A stretch of 64,000 nt of DNA from Platycnemis pennipes (lineage: Eukaryota; Arthropoda; Insecta; Odonata; Platycnemididae). The stretch is taken from assembly GCA_933228895.1 (NCBI GenBank), contig OW121849.1, positions 42,502,354 to 42,566,353 of the forward strand. Direction: 5' to 3'. Shown here piece by piece: positions 57,236 through 64,000 of this stretch. Made by a program: the position numbers and the translations under genes. Under the pieces are notes generated by a model. It was not told where the DNA came from. It did not search any database and worked only from the letters and a program-made list of their open reading frames with translations. Numbering within the stretch: the stretch's first letter is position 1; every line of letters begins with the position of its first letter.

Positions 57236-57282
57236 TAAACATAATCTCTGCAAGCCACCGAAAGGTTGTGAATCAGGATTCA
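57236..57282 (-). repeat. Decayed CR1/L2-like tip
   Basis: ATAATCTCTGCAAGCCACCG and AAAGGTTGTGAATCAGG correspond to the terminal hairpin with several substitutions. It precedes a better copy in the same orientation by about 50 bp. Confidence 0.5.
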
Positions 57283-57329
57283 GGAAATTCAATTATTTGT
57301 ATAGATACATGCATTAAATTATTAACTTA

Positions 57330-57834
57330 TCTACATCTACATCTACATTATACCCTGCAAGCCTCCATAAAGATGTGTGGCAGGGGATGAACTCTCACCA
57401 AACATGCACTACATATCATGCATAAAAAAGGATTAGTACTTGTATAGGTACTGTTGAAAACTACGCTATTTAAAAAAATATAAAAAATAGCAAAGCATAA
57501 ATGCAAAAAAATGCTGTTAGTTGGGTTAGCTTTACGTACTTATACCAACATGCAACTACCAATGTTATCCATTGCTACACTCGTACTGGATATATTTACC
57601 GTTATTCATATCCCTAATAGTACGAGGAAAAAAGGACATTTTGAATCTGTCAGTTCGGCAATCAATTTCTCTAATTTTGTGATTATGGTCCAGTCTACCA
57701 TAGTAAAGTTGGGGTCCGTAAAATATTTTTGACATCATCACTGAAAATATGGTCTTGGAATTTGTTTAAGAGATTAAGTCTAAATTTCAACCTGCGATCT
57801 GACAATGATTCCCAATTTAATTCATTTAATAGAC
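57330..57834 (-). pseudogene. CR1/L2-like retrotransposon, 3' part
   Basis: The minus strand carries a tail of three CTACAT units, the terminal hairpin (57353-57385), the 3' UTR and the C-terminal coding end. The latter reads SLLNELNWESLSDRRLKFRL, then LLNKFQDHIFSDDVKNI, truncated at about 57834. It is nearly identical in layout to 61162-61680, so it is probably a recent 5'-truncated insertion. No convincing target duplication was found. Confidence 0.85.
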
Positions 57835-59792
57835 TTAAATTTCCCTGAGAATTTCTCGTTTCCATCCCATTGCAATGGCATGTCTTGTACACCATTTTCA
57901 CAATAGTATCAATTCCACCTCACAAACCGAACATATTTTACTCACATAATAATAAAATATAGCACCTGAGCAGATTCGGTAGGAGATGTCCTGACAACGT
58001 AAAGTTTGCGACTTAAAACCCAGCTTCCAGCCTGGATACCACACTTACCTAAGAATAAAGTCACGATAAGCTGTGCAATATAATTTCAGGAGCACCTAAA
58101 AGCACAATTATATTAGCAGTGCCACTAAATTCGTTAGCAAACCAAGTTACGCTCGCCAGGTGAATCAATATACTCCTGCACTGTGAACGAATGGTGATAT
58201 TTCGAAAATAATGTGTGATTATTGCGTAATCAATCCCAATCCGTACACCCTAGGTGGGGAGGTGCATCACATTCGTGGGTATCACGAGAAAATCGCCGTC
58301 GATATATTGCAATATCGCACACCCCTACGAGGGAGGGGAGACACTAAGCGTATTGGAGTGGCAGGAAGATTTCATTATGATGGTCAAACTCGCCATCTAC
58401 TGATGGAATAGTGGAACACTAGGCTGAATGCGCTGACCACACATATGGGGCCAAGCTGCCCTCCCCCCCCCCCCCTCCCCCCCCCCATCCCCCTGCACTC
58501 TCCCCTCCTTCCTTCCTTTGCTCCAAACTCTCACCCTATACCACTTACACACGCTCTCCCTCCCCCCATCCCATTCACTGACCAACAATAAGGCTTATCG
58601 CTGGCTCATACCCCCCATTTTAACTTTCCCCATCCACATACATTGCCCTAGCTTTCGCATGGGTTGGCTGAAAGGCCCCTTCTGGTAACCAGGAAGCAAG
58701 TATTGCGACCCCGGCTTGCACTCCATCTCCTCTTTTTTCCACACAAAAGTTCGTGGCGATTTGGACAAGGTAGGACGAAGACGGGATCACGCAAGCAGAT
58801 TAAAAAAAAAACGCACGATTGTTTTCGACGGCGGAAAGAATGAAGATAACCAGGAGATTTTTTTGTGAAGAGCTTTTCTTTTGTTACGCGAAGTACCGTT
58901 CATGAGTGGTGTATTACAAAGAATAAGGTAAAATATTTCAGAAAATATGATGTACGCATATCTGCAAAATCCACTCACAAATTTTCAAAGTCAAGTTTCG
59001 TAATGTGAAACTAAGATTTCCAGACAAGCTGCGCTTAGCATTTATTTCTGTTATTCTCCGATTTTAAAGCAGTAAGACCGACCTCTTAAGCTAACAGATG
59101 GTACTCAAGAATTAAGTTAATTGGATCATTTAATTATAGTAATATATTAGGATTGAAAAAATAATCAAACCTGACAGTGTGTTGTGACAGCCTCGTTCAT
59201 TAGTTAATTCTTATCTTCAACATTTCCACAGCAGAGATTACAAACGTTTCAATGTGGATGTCATAGTGTAAATAAGGACTGCATTTCCAGAGGAAAAGAT
59301 TTCTACAAGCATATGAGGAGATAGGAAGGGAGGCTGCAATGAAGAAAATACAGTGTGGTCTATGCAAAACATCCCTTTAAATCTGTGCACCTGAAGAGTT
59401 AGACGAAACGCGTATCGGAAAACTTAAGAGGGCATTCGACTTGGCAGCGGAAAAAATGTCTGATATATGAGGAAAATGACATAAAAGTTTTAAAATTTTG
59501 AATATGAAGGAATGAAATGATGGCCAACAATACTTAATTTGTTTTTCAAACGTGGAAGAATAAATATGGGAGTCTCCATATGAATACTAGAGATTCCTTC
59601 CCATTTCAGTAGCATTATACGAATCAACTGAACCAAATTCGTCCTATTCGTTCGAAATCATACCTTAGAGCACGATCTTAGAATACTTAGAATACAGGCA
59701 CGATCTTAGTATTCTATGATCGTGTCTGGGAGTATTGAATGCGTAGTGCCTGACTATTCTGGCTTAAATTCCACGGTGCTTGCTTTTGGAAA
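57835..59792. other. Anonymous sequence with poly(C) tract
   Basis: A C13-T-C10 run lies at 58463-58486 within a C-rich patch (58450-58580). CACGATCTTAGTATTC and ATGATCGTG near 59700-59728 form an imperfect palindrome, preceded by a direct copy of its left half. No gene is recognisable. Confidence 0.5.
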
Positions 59793-60056
59793 CCTAGTGG
59801 GTACGGTAGAGCGCTGAGCTACTGACCGGAGGGTCCCGGGTTCAAACCCCGAGCAGGAGCTTTTCTGGACACCTCCACCCAAAATCCTCGCGATTTAATT
59901 TTCTGTGTCGCAACGCAGAACTTCGTATGAAATCGCATGTGGCCCAGGGAAAGGAAATGGCCCCCCTACCCTGAGTGTGTGAATTTCACACGCCACCGGC
60001 TTAGTACGGGATGAGCTCTAGCTTCACCCATCAAAAACCAACCTTCGGGTTAAACA
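59793..60056 (+). mobile_element. tRNA-derived SINE (family 2)
   Basis: A second copy of the SINE at 40741-41008. The A box is in CTAGTGGGTACGGTAGAGC and the B box in GGGTTCAAACCCC (59838-59850). The body has AAATCCTCGCGATTTAATTT, GGGAAAGGAAATGGCCCC, a TGTGAATTTCACACG palindrome and ACCAACCTTCGG at the end. No target duplication is obvious. Confidence 0.88.
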
Positions 60057-61154
60057 CAAGTTTTTTATCAAAGGGATTTTTCGATTATCATAATGTACCA
60101 AGCTAAATTTAAAATGAGTCAATAGGAATATACATTCTCGTCACGACCTCTAAAAATCTCTATTATATGAAGAGCTCAAAATGGTCGAAAACTTATCCGG
60201 TAAACAAACTGTTTTCAAAACATGGTTGTCGTATACGGCGTACTGGAGGGTTTCTTTGGATGAGCGATTTTGATGCCTCAAGTTGTTTACTCGAGTCTCA
60301 ATGTAGTTGTCTCCCGTTTCGTAAAACGGAATTCTTTCCTCTCTTGACGATAATGGAATTAGAGAAGGACTACAATCAAACCACACGACCAATTAATATG
60401 CAATTATAACCACCTCATTTACCCTCGCTGAGAATTAAGAGCACTGGCTCCGCCAAAGGGAAACATCACCTAAAGGATCAAGGAAAAAAGAAGAACCTAA
60501 ATAAATAAATTACTCGCAAAAGGCTCAGAGCAGAGAGGGGAGAAAGGAGTGCTCGCCCCTGCACTGGTTGTTCGTTGCCTGAAACTCGCTGGCTGGGGAA
60601 AGACTGCATTATTGCGCGCAGTGGGGCTTATTAATCGCTAGATGATCTTTTCGGATTAACGGCGGGTGAGTTGGTACCAAGTGGGCAATTCGCTCGAAGA
60701 AACGGTGGCAGAAGCAAAATTGCAGGGCACTGTATTTTTTGCCCCTCTTCTACCAGCAATATTCTTTCAGGGCAGAGGTCGAAGGAGGACGAGAAAAGTT
60801 GTGTCACGCAGAAATGCCTTGGAGGTCACTTACAGGTGTGGCTGCACCGGTGGAGAATAGCGATGATGTGTCGCGCCCGCACCATAAGAATCAACTTGAA
60901 AGGCACGCCGAGGAAACTCTGCAGGCAAAGGATTATAACACCTTTCGAAAACTTGGCATTATTCGTATTAAAGGATGTAACTACGTTTAACCTTCCTAAT
61001 TTTCAACTCATTTTCAGTAATAAACTTCAGTTTATCTAAGTTTTTCTTTTTCTTGGTTGTTTTCAAGTCTGTTTCCGCACTAATAGGCGCTTCAGGTCGA
61101 GAGGAAAGGTATAAGGACGGGAATGGGAGGGATTGGGGCCACTAGTTCCAGCCA
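60057..61154. other. Anonymous sequence
   Basis: No recognisable mobile element. A patch at 60520-60990 has mixed composition with three overlapping plus-strand ORFs (64-122 codons), none with a domain. Confidence 0.4.
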
Positions 61155-62758
61155 AGGTTTCTACATCTACATATACATAATACCCTGCAAGCCACCATAA
61201 AGGTGTGTGGCAGGGGGTGAACTCTTACCAAACATGCACTACATATCATGCATAAAAAAAGGATGAGTACTTTTACAGGTACTGTTCAAAACTACGCTAT
61301 TTAAAAAAAGATAAAAATGGCAAAACATACATGCAAAAACATGCCGTTAGTTGGGTTAGCTATAAGTCCTTATACCAACATGCAGCTACCAATGTTATCC
61401 ATTGCTACACTCGTACTGGATATATTAACCGTTATTCATATCCCTAATAGTACGAGGAAAAAAGAACATTTTGAATCTGTCAGTTCGGCAATCTATTTCT
61501 CTCTTTTTATGATTATGGTCCAGTCTACCATAGTAAGTTGGGGTCCGCAAAATATTTTTAACATCATCACTGAAAATATGGTCTTGGAATTTGTTTAAGA
61601 GATTAAGTCTAAATTGCAACCTGCGATCTGACAATCGTTCCCAATTTAATTCATTTAATAGACTGGTTACGCTAGTAAGGTTATCATACCGTCCCTTTAC
61701 AAATCTTGCCGATCTTCGCTGCACACGTTCAAGTTCGTTATTTAGACCGATTTCGTAGGGATCCCATACACTGAGGCAGCATATTCCAAATGAGGTCTTA
61801 CAAGGGAAAAGTAGCTGATTCCTCGTACATGATCGTCACATTTACCCAGTACTCTTTTGACGAATCCCAGTTTACGATTCGCTTGACCCATTATTTCACG
61901 AACGTGTTTACCCCAGGAAAGATCATTTGTCAGTCTTATTCCAAGATATTTAATGGATTCCACGTTTGTTAATTCATTATTACTTATTTTGTAAGTGGTA
62001 GGAGGAGAGCTATTCTTTTTCCAAAAGTTCATTACAAGACATTTTTTAAAGTTTAATTCTAACTGCCATGTATCACACCAAGTTTCAATTGCTTGTAGGT
62101 CAATATTTAAATATTCTTTATCATTTGGGCATAGAATTTCCTTGTACACTACTGCGTCATCGGCCAATAGACGAAGCTTACTTTTTACCACCTTATGGAT
62201 ATCATTTATGTACAAAAGGAATAGGAGTGGACCTATCACACTACCTTGTGGGACACCCGAAGTGACTTTAATTGCCGGTGAGGAAACACCGTCTAAAACA
62301 ACCCTTTGAACCCGATCATGCAGAAAATCATTAATCCATGATATAATGTTACTGTCTAACCCATAAGATTTTAATTTCAAAATTAGTTTGCTATGAGAAA
62401 CCTTGTCAAATGCTTTCTTGAAGTCTAGAAATATAGCATCCACTGGAGTATTATTTTCACCAGAAACTAAAATATCGTGGGAAAAGAGAGCAAGTTGAGT
62501 TTCGCATGATCTGCTCTTTCGGAAGCCATGCTGAACATTGGACAATAAATTCTGGCTATCTAGGTGTCCCATGATTGAACTGACAATTATATGTTCTAGG
62601 ATCTTGCATGAAATGGATGTGAGAGATATAGGTCTGTAGTTAGATGGCTGCTCCCTATCACCACTTTTAAAAATGGGTGTTACATCGGCTGCTTTCCAGT
62701 CCATCGGTACGACGTGTTCGGTCAGGGATTTATTAAATACTATTTCAAGGTAGGTTTC
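61155..62758 (-). mobile_element. CR1/L2-like retrotransposon, best-preserved copy (5'-truncated)
   Basis: The element spans about 61162-62751 on the minus strand. The tail (CTACAT, ATATACATA), terminal hairpin (61183-61215), 3' UTR, C-terminal coding end and reverse transcriptase are present, while the endonuclease half is lost. AGGTTTC at 61155-61161 and 62752-62758 is a possible 7-bp target duplication; it is short, so I hold it as tentative. Other copies in the window can be aligned to this one. Confidence 0.88.
61742..62704 (-). pseudogene. CR1/L2-like reverse transcriptase domain (open 320 codons)
   Basis: The frame continues upstream of its first Met to about 62750 (YLEIVFNKSLTEHVVP), so that Met is internal. 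Motifs: TPIFKSGD (9-16), NYRPISLTSISC (22-33), HGFRKSRSCETQL (59-71), AIFLDFKKAFDKV (90-102), TSGVPQGSVIGPLLFLLYIND (148-168, given to its ends only) and LADDAVVY with the catalytic aspartates at 182-183. The thumb contains YLGIRLTND, and VRPHLEYAASVYG near the end. A two-base insertion at about 61768 shifts the frame before the conserved QRRSARFVKGRYD block (61724-61425), which continues in another frame to FFPRTIRDM. The protein would perform target-primed reverse transcription of element RNA, but this copy cannot be autonomous. Confidence 0.88.
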
Positions 62759-63102
62759 ATTTTATATTCGTCGTAAATGCATCAATATATGATTAATTCT
62801 TATGAACGGGCCATGCTTCATACACCCGTAGCTAATGCATTCTTATAAAAGAGGGAAATCTCTAAATGATTGGCTAAACACATATCTGATTTGTCTTTTT
62901 CTGTGCCCCTGCCCATTGACCATATATCTAATAACTTGTGAATTGATCGTACTTAGACGCTTTAAATGGAGTTAAGGCTGCCATCTCTCTATCTAGTTGA
63001 AATGAGATCAAGATGATTGTATCAAATATTGATCCTCTAGCATTTGAGTAATGCGCCCCACATAGAAGGAGCAAATATTTTGAGGAAGATACCTGCTTTC
63101 AG
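62759..63102. other. Anonymous A+T-rich sequence
   Basis: No recognisable feature. Confidence 0.4.
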
Positions 63103-63322
63103 AAGGTGTAGCATCCCAGGGGGTGAAAGCATGGTCTACAAACCAGAGGTCTCGAGTTCGAATCCGAGAGATGTCTAAAAATACATCCAGTTAAACTCAA
63201 GCTATGGGCTTTTGTTTGTGCATGATGTTTCTGAACAACCACAGGTAGCGCAGGATAAGGAACGTGAAGTGTGAATTTTACAGTACTTAGTATTTGGTGA
63301 GCTCTAATCAGTCAAACCAGAT
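63103..63322 (+). mobile_element. tRNA-derived SINE (family 2), diverged copy
   Basis: The tRNA-like head GTGAAAGCATGGTCTACAAA carries the B box GAGTTCGAATCCGAG (63153-63167). The body keeps GTGTGAATTTTACAG, TTGGTGAGCTCTAATCA and AAACCAG, in the order of the family 2 body at 40741 and 59793. The central part is rearranged. Confidence 0.65.
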
Positions 63323-64000
63323 TGACACTGGTCATCTCCTATAGAATTGGTCATTCTATCAGGAAAATACGTGAAGCTGATCAGCTTTCAATACGTGAAC
63401 TTTTCCGACTCATGTGATGCGGAGACCTTCCTGTGCCTGAAATTGATGTAAATAATAGTGATTCGATGATTCATTGACGATTGACCGTGGAACATCATCA
63501 TACCCATTGTCCGAAAGCCATAGTAAATTATCCAAAAATAAGTTTCGGGACTTGCTTGACGCTGAAGAAATGGAATCCATGACCATCCTTTGTTTGTGAG
63601 AAGGAAGGTTGATGTAAATTAAGATATGGCACATAAGGATTACGATGGAAACATTTAACGTAATATACACCTACATAGTAGGTACCTACGTGGTATAATA
63701 ATTGATTCACTCAGTGACATGGTTGAAACCCATTTTGATCTGTTATTTTGAGCTGAGACAACGGAATCGCAAACGAATCCGAAGGAAAACCCCCAATTTT
63801 ATATACGACCCAAAATGCTGAGACACTTGAGAGCTTATAATATGTTACTCTGACTTTGACAGATTCACTGTGAGAGTGAATAGCTTTTTTCGTATATAAT
63901 CCTCCAAAGTTTTTTTTAAGTTTTATAGATTTATCTCAAAAAATGAAAGAAATTTTGAATCCCTAGCCAATAATATCATATCGGCGCTCCCTCTCAGAAT
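63323..64000. other. Anonymous sequence to the window edge
   Basis: No recognisable feature. GTAGGTACCTACG at about 63678-63690 is a short palindrome. Confidence 0.4.

Noticed and set aside
1..64000. CRISPR arrays, operons, riboswitches or prokaryotic promoters
   Set aside because: No regularly spaced direct repeats with unique spacers and no compact gene order. The content is that of a eukaryotic, repeat-rich region.

Overview
The window reads as eukaryotic, non-coding, repeat-rich DNA, most likely from an arthropod (probably an insect; the species cannot be fixed from sequence alone). It is mostly A+T-rich with isolated G+C-rich islands. It has no prokaryotic operon layout and no host gene that I can recognise. 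Everything identifiable with confidence is a retroelement or a piece of one: a CR1/L2-like non-LTR element with at least 20 copies or tips, an RTE/BovB-like non-LTR element with six fragments, one almost complete Penelope-like element, and at least three tRNA-derived SINE families.

Layout. 0-9 kb: a solo 3' tip of the CR1/L2-like element, unidentified G/A- and C/T-rich islands (1.1-1.7 and 3.0-4.6 kb), a head-to-head pair of element copies (5.28-6.20 kb) and further fragments near 8 and 8.7 kb. 9.5-11.9 kb: a broken RTE-like reverse transcriptase on the minus strand. It carries a 61-bp CR1/L2-like tip inserted with a 9-bp target duplication, and is followed by a second RTE-like fragment with an 11-bp duplication. 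14.9-16.1 kb: a complete SINE with target duplications, then a decayed CR1/L2-like copy. 16.8-23.3 kb: a cluster of CR1/L2-like copies, including the longest (17.0-20.1 kb, endonuclease plus reverse transcriptase, broken). 24-40.7 kb: mostly anonymous sequence with a G+C-rich island at 25.1-26.0 kb, a (TA)n tract, a tRNA-Leu-like sequence, an inverted-repeat element and Penelope-type terminal fragments. 40.7-43.5 kb: a SINE with an 11-bp duplication, a CR1/L2-like tip and the Penelope-like element. Its ORF is intact over 448 codons, with YIDD reverse transcriptase and GIY-YIG endonuclease signatures, and it has 18-bp inverted termini and a 12-bp duplication. 44-56 kb: SINE and RTE relics, an unrecognised duplicated repeat (48.4 and 49.7 kb), a 16-bp perfect hairpin and anonymous islands. 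57-64 kb: two more CR1/L2-like copies, one with an open 320-codon reverse transcriptase segment (61.2-62.75 kb), and two SINE copies.

How the parts relate. The non-LTR elements encode, or once encoded, the machinery for target-primed reverse transcription. The SINEs carry pol III promoter boxes and must borrow such machinery. The Penelope-like element is a separate retroelement class with its own GIY-YIG nuclease. The most interesting signals are structural: a conserved hairpin plus hexamer tail at the CR1/L2-like 3' end that also occurs as isolated tips, repeated head-to-head and tail-to-tail arrangements of that element, and a hammerhead-like motif shared by the Penelope terminus and several scattered relatives. 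None of the ORFs outside these elements is convincing as a host gene.
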